A stretch of DNA of 64,000 bases from Kiritimatiellia bacterium (lineage in GTDB: Bacteria > Verrucomicrobiota > Kiritimatiellia > RFP12 > UBA1067): the NCBI GenBank assembly GCA_017403825.1, contig JAFRDO010000077.1, forward strand, positions 1-64,000, given 5' to 3'. The translations under genes were made by a program, and so were the position numbers. A model generated the notes under the pieces. The model was not told the origin of the DNA. It did no database searches and saw nothing but the letters and a program-made list of their open reading frames with translations. Each line of letters starts with the position of its first letter. Position 1 is the first letter of the stretch. Positions 18,010 to 26,774 of the stretch are shown piece by piece.

Positions 18010-18796
18010 CTGCGACGTCAAGCGAATCCCAGTCGATTTCACCTTCGAAAACCCTCTTTACTGGACCCGTCAGCGTCACGGACCTGAAGACGGAGCCGTC
18101 GAACTCGCCGTCAACGACGAGCTCATACCCTTCCGACGTCTTCACCCTTACTGGAAACTCCAGCCCGTGCTGGGCTACGCCGACTACGGCTGCGGCGACC
18201 GCGCCGGTGCCGCAGGCGCCTGTTTCCGCCTCAACTCCGCGCTCGTAGGTGCGCATTGCCGCGCGGTTCGGCGCATGGTAGGCCACGAAGTCAACGTTGG
18301 TGCCGGCAGGCGCGAAGGCTTCCGAGAGCCGTATGCGGCGGCCTTCGCCCTCCACGTCGGCCTGGGCAAGGTTGTCCACCGGCACGATCTTGTGCGGTAC
18401 GCCGCTGTTGACGAAATCTTCGCGCAGGTCGTGCGGCGCCGGTATCCAGATCTTGACGAGGTTTCCGCCCACGATCTCAGCGTCCACGAGCCCGGCCAGC
18501 GTCTCGAAGCACATCACGCCGCCGCGCACCGCGCCAATCTCGCGGGCGAACGCCGCGGCACAGCGCGCGCCGTTGCCGCAAAGCTCGGCCTCCGACCCGT
18601 CGGGATTGTAGAAGCGCATCATGAAATCGGCCTTGCGGGACGCCTGTATGATGATCACGCCCTCGCAGCCGACGCCAGTGCGTCGCGCCGCCAGCGCGGC
18701 GATCCTGCGCCAGTCGCCGGGAAAGCGTCCGTCGCGGTCGTCGATCATGACGAAGTCGTTGCCCGCGCCATGCATCTTTACGAACTTCACCTTCAT
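17999..18796 (-). CDS. dapF: Diaminopimelate epimerase
   Basis: 265 aa; converts LL- to meso-diaminopimelate for lysine and peptidoglycan. KMHGAGNDFVMID at the N-terminus, and the two catalytic cysteines Cys73 (AELCGNGARC) and Cys195 (ETGACGTGA). The start at 18796 shares one base with the upstream protease stop; the open frame to 18871 is rejected because it would begin inside prc. Last gene of the tsaD-dxs-prc transcription unit. Confidence 0.96.
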   Translation of the reverse strand: MKVKFVKMHGAGNDFVMIDDRDGRFPGDWRRIAALAARRTGVGCEGVIIIQASRKADFMMRFYNPDGSEAELCGNGARCAAAFAREIGAVRGGVMCFETLAGLVDAEIVGGNLVKIWIPAPHDLREDFVNSGVPHKIVPVDNLAQADVEGEGRRIRLSEAFAPAGTNVDFVAYHAPNRAAMRTYERGVEAETGACGTGAVAAAVVGVAQHGLEFPVRVKTSEGYELVVDGEFDGSVFRSVTLTGPVKRVFEGEIDWDSLDVAVAD

Positions 18797-20967
18797 CAGA
18801 ACCACCATCCCTTCTGTTCCTGGACCTCCGCGCCGCCGTTGAGCCTGATGAGGTCGGAGAGCACCCTCCAAGCCTCGTCTAGAACCACGTCGTCCTCCCT
18901 CGGCTCGTTGCGACGGCGCCGCTTCTTGTTGCGACTCTTGTCGGAAGGCTCGTCGTCATCGTCGTCGTTTTCCTCGTCGAGCTCGCGCAGCGCACGGTCA
19001 GCCGCCATCTGCTCCTTGCGGACGTCGTGTGCCAGCGACACGTCCTCGCGCTCGCTGATCTCCTTCATTCCGGACACGTTCGCGAGATGTCGCACGAAGC
19101 GTTCGTCTCCGTCCGTACGCAGCTGCGAGAGATCCCTGAGCCTGGGGACGTAGTCGCCGAGGTTCCATGACATCCTGTAGTCGGCCGGAGCGATTCTGCT
19201 GAACGGCAGCGCGTACGTGAGCTTGTCCTCACCGATGTCGAGCGAGTCGAGAAGCGACGGCAAGTGGACGTCGGCAGACACGCCCTCTATCTGCGTGGAG
19301 CGTCCGTCAATGCGATAGAAGCGCGCGGTGGTGATCTTCATGGAACCGTACTTCTCCGGCCCCATGCCGAGGACCGTCTGCACCGTACCCTTGCCGTGTG
19401 TGCGCACGTCGCCCAGCACGACGGCCCGACCCGTGTCCTGAAGGTGCCCTGCCACGATTTCCGAGGCGGAAGCGCTGGCGCGGTCGGTCAGCACCACCAT
19501 CGGTTTCTTGTAGGCTATCGGGTTACCGGGCGGAATAGGCAGGCAGCCTACAGTGCGGATGTCGCGAATCTGCACGACCGGCCCGGACTGCACGAAGAGC
19601 GCCGAGAGCATCACCGCCTCGCGGAGCGAGCCGCCGCCGTTGCCGCGCAGGTCCAGCACGAGGCCTTCCGTGCCCTTCGCATTGAAGTCGCAGAGCAGTC
19701 GCGCCACGTCCATAGAGCAGCTGCGGTAGCCTTCGTCGCTGGGGCGCTTGTCCATCGTGCCGTAGAATCCAGGAAGGAATACGTAGCCGAGCCTCCTCGT
19801 TATGCCCTCGTGAGTGACTCGCTCGACGCGTCCGGTGGCCGCCTGGTCTTCCAGCTTGATCTCGTCGCGCACAAGTTCTATCTGCTTCTTCGTCGCACCG
19901 CTCGGGTCGGAACGCGGTATGATCTCAAGAGTCACGCGGGTGCCCTTCTTGCCGCGGATCTTCTTGATGGTCTTCTTCATCGGCTGCCACATCACGTCTT
20001 CCATCTCACCGTCGCCCTGGCGCACTCCGACGATCTTGTCGCCCTCCTTTATGCGGCCGTCAGTGTCGACCGGTCCGCCGGGCATTATCTCCACGATCTT
20101 CAGCGCGCCGTCCTCCATCGAGAGCACCGCGCCGACGCCGCAGAGCGTGAGGTTCATCTCCATGTCGAAGTCCTCCTTCGAAGTCGGCGACATGTAGTCC
20201 GTGTGCGGGTCGTAAGCCCGGCAGACTGCAGAGAGGTAGTGCTGGAGAACCGCCTCCTCGTCAGGCTCGGTCAGTACCGTCACGTACTGGCGGTACTTCT
20301 TTACGAGCGATTCCTCGGGCGTGTCTGCCTTGTCCGTGGCGTTGGTTGCGGCCGGCTCCGCCTCGATGACTCCCTGGCCGTCCTGCTCCGCGGACTTCTT
20401 CGCCTTCTTCTTCGCGTCTTCCTCCGCGTCAAGCTCGCGGGCGATCCGCGACACGAGAACCTCATTCTTCATCCGCTTGCGCCAGTGCTCCTCGGCATCG
20501 GCGCGCGTCTCCGGCCAAGGCGCGTCCTTGCGCTTGATCCGGTACGTTTCGTTCGTTGAAAAGTCCCACTCGGCCTTGACAAGGAGGTTTGTAGCGAAGT
20601 CGATGCGCTCGCGCAGCCGCTCCACGTAGAGGTTGTAGACGTCAAAGCCGAAGCTGACGTCGCCGGCACGTATCTCGTCGTCAAGCGACCGCTCGCGCCG
20701 TGCGAAGCGTTCGAGATCTTCCCTGAGGAACACCGAATGGTCAAAGTCGTAGAACGTCACGAGGTTCGTCCATGCGCGCTGTGAAATCTCGTCGTTCAGC
20801 CGCTGCTGCAGCACATGGAACTTCGGCAGCATGTCGCCAAGGCGCTTGGCGATGTTTCCGTAGTATTGCCGAGGCATGACCGGTCCCCGGGGCGGAGGTC
20901 CTGGCGGCTCTGTAGCCGCGGCGGCCAGACACGTTCCGAAAGCCAGCAGCAGAATGTTCTTCTTCAC
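18796..20967 (-). CDS. prc: Carboxy-terminal processing (tail-specific) protease, S41 family
   Basis: 723 aa with N-terminal signal peptide (about 1-18). Order: helical N-terminal Prc domain, PDZ domain at about 270-345 (LTLCGVGAVLSMEDG, GDKIVGVRQGDG), then the S41 core with GLVLDLRGNGGG, catalytic Ser in DRASASASEIV and catalytic Lys in RTHGKGTVQT. A highly charged tail (a run of D then K/R near 670-690) is unusual. Periplasmic protease that trims or degrades envelope proteins. It overlaps the NERD gene by 4 bases and dapF by one. Confidence 0.94.
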   Translation of the reverse strand: MKKNILLLAFGTCLAAAATEPPGPPPRGPVMPRQYYGNIAKRLGDMLPKFHVLQQRLNDEISQRAWTNLVTFYDFDHSVFLREDLERFARRERSLDDEIRAGDVSFGFDVYNLYVERLRERIDFATNLLVKAEWDFSTNETYRIKRKDAPWPETRADAEEHWRKRMKNEVLVSRIARELDAEEDAKKKAKKSAEQDGQGVIEAEPAATNATDKADTPEESLVKKYRQYVTVLTEPDEEAVLQHYLSAVCRAYDPHTDYMSPTSKEDFDMEMNLTLCGVGAVLSMEDGALKIVEIMPGGPVDTDGRIKEGDKIVGVRQGDGEMEDVMWQPMKKTIKKIRGKKGTRVTLEIIPRSDPSGATKKQIELVRDEIKLEDQAATGRVERVTHEGITRRLGYVFLPGFYGTMDKRPSDEGYRSCSMDVARLLCDFNAKGTEGLVLDLRGNGGGSLREAVMLSALFVQSGPVVQIRDIRTVGCLPIPPGNPIAYKKPMVVLTDRASASASEIVAGHLQDTGRAVVLGDVRTHGKGTVQTVLGMGPEKYGSMKITTARFYRIDGRSTQIEGVSADVHLPSLLDSLDIGEDKLTYALPFSRIAPADYRMSWNLGDYVPRLRDLSQLRTDGDERFVRHLANVSGMKEISEREDVSLAHDVRKEQMAADRALRELDEENDDDDDEPSDKSRNKKRRRRNEPREDDVVLDEAWRVLSDLIRLNGGAEVQEQKGWWF

Positions 20968-21638
20968 GAGTTGCTCTCCATGATGCCGACGAGACGCTCA
21001 AGCTCAGGCGGCGGTATTACCACGCGATCGGACTCGAAGCTCGCCTTCAGTTCGCAGGAATTCATGACGATCACGCCTTTGAGCGTTGCGCGGTGGGCGT
21101 CAAACGTGTCGGAAGCGAACGCCAGCACCGGAGTCACCGTGCCGGACCACCCTGCGCGCGACAGCGCCTGCTTCACGAGCGCGGCCTCATGGAGTACCTG
21201 CGTGACCGGCGAGCGGTCGGGAAGCTGCCCGTCGAGCAGTATGTGCCCGTCCTCTATTGTCACCTTCCCTCGCCAGAACTTAGTCTCCACGGCAAATGCG
21301 CCGCCAGGTCCGACGACGACATGGTCCACGTGGCTCCGCCCGACGGCGAAGTCGTTGAAGACGTGGTACGCGGCGGGCAGCGACTTCAGGATGCCCGACA
21401 CCTTCTCCTCGCCCCTCGCCCCCCTGTAGAACCGTTCCACGCATCGTAGTCCGGCCATAAGGCTCCATATTATGAAGCCAAGCGACACCACCAGCAGCGA
21501 AAGGCCGAACGCAGGCGACACCATGCACGCCGCTGACGCGAATCCAGCTGCAAACACCCCGAGGAAAAGCGGCCACAGCCCAAGGACCGATCCCTTGACC
21601 CGTGCCCACTCTCCTGCAACTCCGTGTATCTGTGCCAT
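20964..21638 (-). CDS. Membrane protein with NERD (nuclease-related) domain
   Basis: 224 aa. Two hydrophobic segments at about 18-38 and 42-65, then a NERD domain at about 75-190: GARGEEKV, HVDHVVVGPGGAFAVETKFWRGKV. The Asp and the E-T-K triplet match the PD-(D/E)XK-type active site expected for this family. A nuclease or DNA/RNA-associated role is inferred only from the fold. The gene overlaps prc by 4 bases and follows dxs after 16 bases. Confidence 0.85.
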   Translation of the reverse strand: MAQIHGVAGEWARVKGSVLGLWPLFLGVFAAGFASAACMVSPAFGLSLLVVSLGFIIWSLMAGLRCVERFYRGARGEEKVSGILKSLPAAYHVFNDFAVGRSHVDHVVVGPGGAFAVETKFWRGKVTIEDGHILLDGQLPDRSPVTQVLHEAALVKQALSRAGWSGTVTPVLAFASDTFDAHRATLKGVIVMNSCELKASFESDRVVIPPPELERLVGIMESNS

Positions 21639-21654
21639 AGTCGTTAAGAAGGTT

Positions 21655-23274
21655 TTAGGAAGTTTTCAACATCGTGCGGTTTTCCCTGGCTGAAACGTCA
21701 GACCTCAACCTGGCTGCAATGCTCTCCACGTCAAGTCCGCAGCGCCGCTCCAGCTCGCCTACGGAACCGTGCGGCACGAAAGCGTCCGGCCAGCCGAACC
21801 TGATGTCCGCCCCGATCGCCTCTCCGAAGCCGCCCGCAACCGAGCCGTTCTCGATGGATGCGATGCGTCGTCCGGCTTCGCGCTGCCTGCGAAGCAACGC
21901 CTCGTCAAACGGCTTGATCGAACGCGCGTAGACGACGCCGGCTCCCGTCAGCCCCGAGACGGCCATCGCCTTCTCAAGCATGTCTCCCGTAGCCCATATC
22001 TGCGTCCCGGCCTCAGGGTTTGCCACAGGCACCGCAAGACCGCGAGGAAGCGATGCGCGAGGTGCGGACACTGCGCCGCGCGGGTAACGTATCACAGTCG
22101 GGCCGTCGCGGACAATCGCCTCCGCGAGCATTCCCGCCAACTCCGACTCATCGCACGGCTGCTCGATCGTCAGGCCGGGCAGGCAACGCAGCATGGCAAT
22201 GTCGAATACGCCCTGATGCGTTGCGCCGTCGCCCCCGACGACGCCGGCGCGGTCCACGCAAAACACGACCGGCAGCTTCGGCAGGCAGACGTCGTGCATC
22301 ACCTGGTCTACGGCGCGTTGCAGGAACGAGGAGTACACGGCGACGACAGGGCGCATCCCGCCGGCTGCGAGGCCGGCCGCAAAGGCGACCATGTGGCCTT
22401 CCGATATCCCGACGTCGAAGAACCGGCCTGAAAACTCATCGGCGAACGGCCCTAGCCACGTGCCCTCCTTCATCCCTGCGGTCAGGGCGATGATCCGTTC
22501 GTCGCGTCTGGCCAGGTCTACGATCGTGTCTCCAAAGGCCTCGCTCCATGTACGGTGCGGCGCTGCGGAATCTGCAGCTGGCAACGCATGATAGGCGGCG
22601 GGGTCGGCCTCCGCCGGCGCATAACCCCTCCCCTTTTGCGTCAAGGCGTGCACGATCACGCTGCGTTCTTCTTCTTTCGCAGTGGCGAGGGCAGCGCGCA
22701 GCGCATCAATGTCATGCCCGTCGACTGGACCGATGTAACGCAGCCCGAACTGCGTGAAGAATGCGTTTGCAGAGAACCGGCCCTCTTCTGCGGAAAGCGG
22801 CGGAATGATGGTGTTGTTGTCGTTCAGCACCACAATCATCTTCCGCGTCGCCGTCGTCAGGTTGCAGAGGGCCTCCAGGCTCGTTCCGTTCATGACAGCC
22901 GCATCGCCAATGACCGCGACCACATGCTCGCCGGTCCCCTTTGCATCGCGAGCTGCCGCAAGACCTTCGGCCACCGACAGCGCGACGCCGGCATGTCCTG
23001 CGACGGCCGCATCTGCCGTGCTTTCCGCCGGCGTCGGGAACGGCGCCATGCCGTCGGTCTGACGGAGCGTGTCAAAAGTTCGTCCGCCGCGATCGGTCAA
23101 GAGCTTCCAGGCATATGCCTGATGTCCGACGTCCCAGACGATGCGGTCTGCCATAGGATCGAACTCTTCAGCAAGCGCCATCGACAGCTCTACCGCGCCA
23201 AGCGAGCTGGCGAGATGCCCCCCGTTCCTTGAAACGACGTCCAAAATCCGTTTGCGTATGTCCGATGCCGTCAT
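21655..23274 (-). CDS. dxs: 1-deoxy-D-xylulose-5-phosphate synthase, compact and divergent
   Basis: 539 aa against a usual ~620. Makes DXP from pyruvate and glyceraldehyde-3-P, the first MEP-pathway step. His20 (GGHLASSLG) and His51 (WDVGHQAYAWK) are kept, as are IGPVDGHD, KGRGYAPAE, VDRAGVVGGDGATHQG and YPRG. Three departures: the ThDP motif reads GDAAVMNG instead of GDGA; the AEQHA Glu motif reads SEGHM (Glu kept); and about 45 residues normally between the NDN loop and YIGPVDGHD are missing. The start at 23274 overlaps the upstream stop (ATGA). No other dxs is in the window. Confidence 0.9.
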   Translation of the reverse strand: MTASDIRKRILDVVSRNGGHLASSLGAVELSMALAEEFDPMADRIVWDVGHQAYAWKLLTDRGGRTFDTLRQTDGMAPFPTPAESTADAAVAGHAGVALSVAEGLAAARDAKGTGEHVVAVIGDAAVMNGTSLEALCNLTTATRKMIVVLNDNNTIIPPLSAEEGRFSANAFFTQFGLRYIGPVDGHDIDALRAALATAKEEERSVIVHALTQKGRGYAPAEADPAAYHALPAADSAAPHRTWSEAFGDTIVDLARRDERIIALTAGMKEGTWLGPFADEFSGRFFDVGISEGHMVAFAAGLAAGGMRPVVAVYSSFLQRAVDQVMHDVCLPKLPVVFCVDRAGVVGGDGATHQGVFDIAMLRCLPGLTIEQPCDESELAGMLAEAIVRDGPTVIRYPRGAVSAPRASLPRGLAVPVANPEAGTQIWATGDMLEKAMAVSGLTGAGVVYARSIKPFDEALLRRQREAGRRIASIENGSVAGGFGEAIGADIRFGWPDAFVPHGSVGELERRCGLDVESIAARLRSDVSARENRTMLKTS

Positions 23275-24749
23275 TTGCGCCTCAGTATCAGCAATGTCGT
23301 CGAGTTCTGCCCGAATGCATCTTCGCGGTCTACGAGTTCGTAACGCCGCTTGAGAATCTCCCAGTATTCCATCTGCTGCTCCAGCGGGCGCTCCGTGCAT
23401 TCCGGCGGCTTTATTGCGAACGTATAGCCCGAAAGCGCGGCGACACGGCACGGCGCAGACTCCAGCAGGTCGCGCCATTCGCAGTCCGTCAGCATTGCGA
23501 AAGGCCCCATCTCCAGCCCTCTCGGAACTTTCCGGCCTGTCTCTATCGCAAGGTAAAGGTCCTGCGTAAGAAGGTCTTTCCCGCCGGGGTCGATGGACTC
23601 GATCTTGGCCGCTGCCCGGCGCAGTTGCGGAAGTTCGTAGGCGGACTTCTTCAGCGACCAGAACCTGTCCTGCCCGTTGGTGGCCCACTTCTCAAGCAGC
23701 GGCGATCCGAAAGAACAGGCGAACGCCATGCCGAGCGTCAACAGCGCAAGAAAAATTCCCCGATTGCATTCCAACCGGACAAGGCCGATCGCGCCGAACA
23801 CCGCCAGCAGTCCCATTATCGGCACCTGGTAGTCCTCGTATGGAAACGGCGCAAGCATCTGAACCGCGAACACTGCCAAGAATCCCAAGAGCAGCATGCG
23901 CAGCAACTGTCGCGTTCCGCAGTCATCGTCTGCAGCCGCACGCCGGCTTTCGAACGCATACAGCCCTACGACTACAAACGTCGGCAAATACCAACGGACC
24001 AGACGGCTCAGCGACCCGACCGTCCAGACAGGGTCGAAGCCTCCGCGTGCGGCGTGGTAGCGTTGCGCGGCCAAAAGCCCGTCAAGCGTCCGCGAGTCAA
24101 CTAGGCACGGCCCGTATACGAGCGCCAGCCCCGCGAACCCGCCGATGCAGAACGGAAGGAGATCCTTCCAACGCCTGGCAAGGAGCAGGCTTAGCCCAGT
24201 CGTGGCAAGAAGCGCGCTGAGGCTGATGCGCGTTCCCGCCGCGAAAGCGAGACAAAGCCCGGCGCCGACTGCCGCAGCCCTGGCGACGCTGCAGGAGCCA
24301 CCCAAAGCGACGCACAGAAGATAGAACCCCGTGGACACGAAGAGGCTCGCAAGCGCGTATGTCTTCGGGATTGCCAGGTAGTAGACATGATAGAGGTTTG
24401 CGCCGAGCAAAAGCAAGACGAGCAATGCCGCCTCGTTGCGACGGTCCGACGGCGCAAGGCGCCGCGCCAACGCCGCCGTGAACAGGACGGACATCGCGCC
24501 TATCAGCAGCGTGAAGATGCGTGCCCCCAGCATGCCCCACGACCGCCACACCCATGCGAACGGAGAGTAGACTACTGGCAGCAGCGGCCCCTGCGTGTAG
24601 AAGAAGTCGCGATACGGAACCTTCCCCTCCGCAACGAGATTCGCCGCGTAAAGATACCAGCCTTCGTCCTGGTTCAGTCCACCCATCCACACCGCTGCCG
24701 CGCCAAGGACCGCAAACGCGCCTAATGCCAGGATCCACAGAACCTTCAT
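23271..24749 (-). CDS. GT39/ArnT-like integral membrane glycosyltransferase
   Basis: 492 aa with roughly ten hydrophobic segments. The first loop after segment 1 holds LNQDEGWYLYAANL (Asp28-Glu29), the acidic catalytic motif of GT-C enzymes that use polyprenyl-phosphate sugars, followed by PYRDFFYTQGPLLP typical of the PMT_2/GT39 group. It probably transfers a sugar at the periplasmic face to lipid or protein. The start at 24749 follows GGAGGTAGGAG and overlaps the tsaD stop. Acceptor unknown. Confidence 0.82.
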   Translation of the reverse strand: MKVLWILALGAFAVLGAAAVWMGGLNQDEGWYLYAANLVAEGKVPYRDFFYTQGPLLPVVYSPFAWVWRSWGMLGARIFTLLIGAMSVLFTAALARRLAPSDRRNEAALLVLLLLGANLYHVYYLAIPKTYALASLFVSTGFYLLCVALGGSCSVARAAAVGAGLCLAFAAGTRISLSALLATTGLSLLLARRWKDLLPFCIGGFAGLALVYGPCLVDSRTLDGLLAAQRYHAARGGFDPVWTVGSLSRLVRWYLPTFVVVGLYAFESRRAAADDDCGTRQLLRMLLLGFLAVFAVQMLAPFPYEDYQVPIMGLLAVFGAIGLVRLECNRGIFLALLTLGMAFACSFGSPLLEKWATNGQDRFWSLKKSAYELPQLRRAAAKIESIDPGGKDLLTQDLYLAIETGRKVPRGLEMGPFAMLTDCEWRDLLESAPCRVAALSGYTFAIKPPECTERPLEQQMEYWEILKRRYELVDREDAFGQNSTTLLILRRK

Positions 24750-25834
24750 TCTCCTACCTCCAGACAAGGATTGACGTCAAGCCGCATAGCGTCCGCCTCA
24801 TGGTTGCGGCGGAAGAACGCAAGGCCCGCTATCATCGCGCCGTTGTCGCCGCAGTAACGCGGCTTCGCCAAGAGAAGCCTTACGCCTGCCTCGCGCGCTA
24901 CATCGGAAAGAACACTGCGCAGACGCGAATTGAGAGAAACTCCGCCTCCGACGATCAGCGAACGCCGGCGGCTGCGGCGCAACGCGGTCCTGGTTCGGTC
25001 TGCAATGGCCTGCACTATGGCCTCCTGATAGCTCGCAACGACTCGCGGAATCTCTCCTGCCGACGCCAGCGCCTCCGCACCGCCTTCGCGCTGCACGTAG
25101 CGCAAGAGCGCGGTCTTCAGTCCGGAGAAGCTTACGCACAGCTCCGCCGGAAGCCCGGCAAGTGCGCTTACGCCGTCCCGGGGACGTCCCTTCGGGAACG
25201 AAATCAGATCCTTTCCCGACGCCGACAGGAACTCCTTTGCGATGCGGTCTACGACCGGTCCGCCAGGATAGCCGAGGCCGAGCAGCTTTGCGGCCTTGTC
25301 GAATGCCTCCCCTGCTGCATCGTCAAGGGTCTGCCCGAGAATCGTGTAGATTCCGTATTCCGGCATGTCTATCCATGCGGTGTGCCCGCCGGAAATCGCC
25401 AGCCCCAGCGCAGGCATACATTCCGCAGGGGCGGGAATGTCGGATGCAGACGCATCGTCATGATCGATAAGGAACGACGTATGCAGATGGGCTTCGATGT
25501 GGTTGATGCCGATAAGCGGCACGCCCAGTCCCTTGGCAAGGCCCTTTGCTGCGTTCAGCCCTACGATCAGCGCAGGCGAGAGCCCCGGACCGTAGGTGAC
25601 TGCCACAGCGTCCACCTCGCCGCAGCCAGACCCGTGAAAGCGCGTCATGGTTTCGCCGACCACCGCGCCGATCTTCTCTATGTGCGCGCGGCTGGCAATC
25701 TCGGGCACGACCCCGCCGTATGGCTGGTGGAGTGGAATCTGGGTATAGACGACACTGGAGACGACTTCGCGGCCGTCTTTCACGACAGCCGCCGCAGTCT
25801 CGTCACAGCTCGTCTCGATGCCCAGGACGTTCAT
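24746..25834 (-). CDS. tsaD: tRNA A37 threonylcarbamoyltransferase TsaD
   Basis: 362 aa. Transfers threonylcarbamoyl to N6 of A37 in tRNAs reading ANN codons. N-terminal GIETSCDETAAAVV and the metal-binding INHIEAHLHTSF (two His), followed by ISGGHTAW, GEAFDKAAKLLGLGYPGGP and GGGVSLNSRLR. Overlaps the membrane glycosyltransferase gene by 4 bases and starts 1 base after the upstream unknown gene. The partner genes tsaB/C/E are not in the window. Confidence 0.97.
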   Translation of the reverse strand: MNVLGIETSCDETAAAVVKDGREVVSSVVYTQIPLHQPYGGVVPEIASRAHIEKIGAVVGETMTRFHGSGCGEVDAVAVTYGPGLSPALIVGLNAAKGLAKGLGVPLIGINHIEAHLHTSFLIDHDDASASDIPAPAECMPALGLAISGGHTAWIDMPEYGIYTILGQTLDDAAGEAFDKAAKLLGLGYPGGPVVDRIAKEFLSASGKDLISFPKGRPRDGVSALAGLPAELCVSFSGLKTALLRYVQREGGAEALASAGEIPRVVASYQEAIVQAIADRTRTALRRSRRRSLIVGGGVSLNSRLRSVLSDVAREAGVRLLLAKPRYCGDNGAMIAGLAFFRRNHEADAMRLDVNPCLEVGE

Positions 25835-25835
25835 C

Positions 25836-26702
25836 TCACCAGAACTTCCACCACGGGTTCACCTTAGGTTTCACGCCACCCTCGCGGTAGAGCTCGCGCA
25901 CGCGCGCCGTGCCGGCCGTCTCAGGATCGCGCACCGCCTCGCGCATGCGGAACTCAAGCGCGTCCGGCAGCGACCAGAACTCGCTACGAACGAGCTGGTC
26001 GCTGTTCAGCCTGTGCAGCACGATCACTTCTCCGGTCTTGAGTATGCTTATCGAGGGTTCGTCGATGCGCAGTATGGCTCCAAGGTCTCTCGTCTCCCAT
26101 GTCGTGGTCTGAGAACCGGTGTCGTGCGCCTTCAGAAATATGTGCTCCGAGTGGTTGCGGGACCAGTAGACGAGAGAGAACTCGCGCTGGACTCCCGGCC
26201 TGTTCGCGAACATCTGCATCGCCCCGCGAAGCTTTACGCCGTCAACAACGTCGAAAGCACGAATTGCACCCTCGAAGCGGTAGCCGTTGTGCACCAGGAC
26301 CGGCTTGGCGAGATAGCGCCGCGTCTCGCGCAGGTCGTAGTGGTCTCCCAGGAAGGTCTCCAGCTTTTGCCCCTCGCCGGAATCGACGCGAAAGCGCGCG
26401 ACAAACTGGCGCTTCGACGTGCGCGAAAGCTGCGACATATCCCCTGCGCGAAAGACTTCGACGAACAGCTTGTCAGCCGAGTTGGCGTAGCCGACGCTGA
26501 CTTTATCCGGTGAGGAGTTGGCGACGTCCACGACTCCGCGTATGCGCTCGCCAGAGACGAAATCCGACCCGTCAAGCTTCAGGTCGACATGTATCTCGCT
26601 GGTGGCGGCGAATTGCGCAAATGGCAGCGCCGCGGCGAGAAAAGCCGCAAACGCCCTGACACCCCGTGCCGATGCCCTAGGCTCTTTCAGTCTGAATCGC
26701 AT
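25836..26702 (-). CDS. Exported protein of unknown function
   Basis: 288 aa, not recognised. The N-terminus (basic residues then AFAAFLAAALPFAQFAA) is a signal peptide of about 33 residues. It is followed by GERIRGVVDVANSS, a beta-sandwich-like segment as seen in proteins with Ig-like or BsuPI-like folds, and ends in an aromatic KVNPWWKFW. It is the first gene of the tsaD-dxs-prc-dapF unit. No active-site pattern is visible. Confidence 0.72.
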   Translation of the reverse strand: MRFRLKEPRASARGVRAFAAFLAAALPFAQFAATSEIHVDLKLDGSDFVSGERIRGVVDVANSSPDKVSVGYANSADKLFVEVFRAGDMSQLSRTSKRQFVARFRVDSGEGQKLETFLGDHYDLRETRRYLAKPVLVHNGYRFEGAIRAFDVVDGVKLRGAMQMFANRPGVQREFSLVYWSRNHSEHIFLKAHDTGSQTTTWETRDLGAILRIDEPSISILKTGEVIVLHRLNSDQLVRSEFWSLPDALEFRMREAVRDPETAGTARVRELYREGGVKPKVNPWWKFW

Positions 26703-26739
26703 GAAACCCCGTTCAAGTTTGTTGTTTCTTCTGCGGGAT

Positions 26740-26748
26740 ATTATACCA
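26740..26748 (-). promoter_or_regulatory. Extended -10 promoter of the tsaD-dxs-prc-dapF unit
   Basis: TGGTATAAT on the minus strand, 37 bases before the ATG at 26702. Unlike several others here it leaves a normal short leader with a GGGG-type ribosome site. Confidence 0.72.
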
Positions 26749-26774
26749 TAATTCGGACTCGAATCGGCCGGATT

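Noticed and set aside
18880-18970. Run of GAC/TCG-type codons encoding acidic and basic stretches in prc
   Set aside because: Low-complexity coding sequence in frame with the protease tail, not a separate repeat element.
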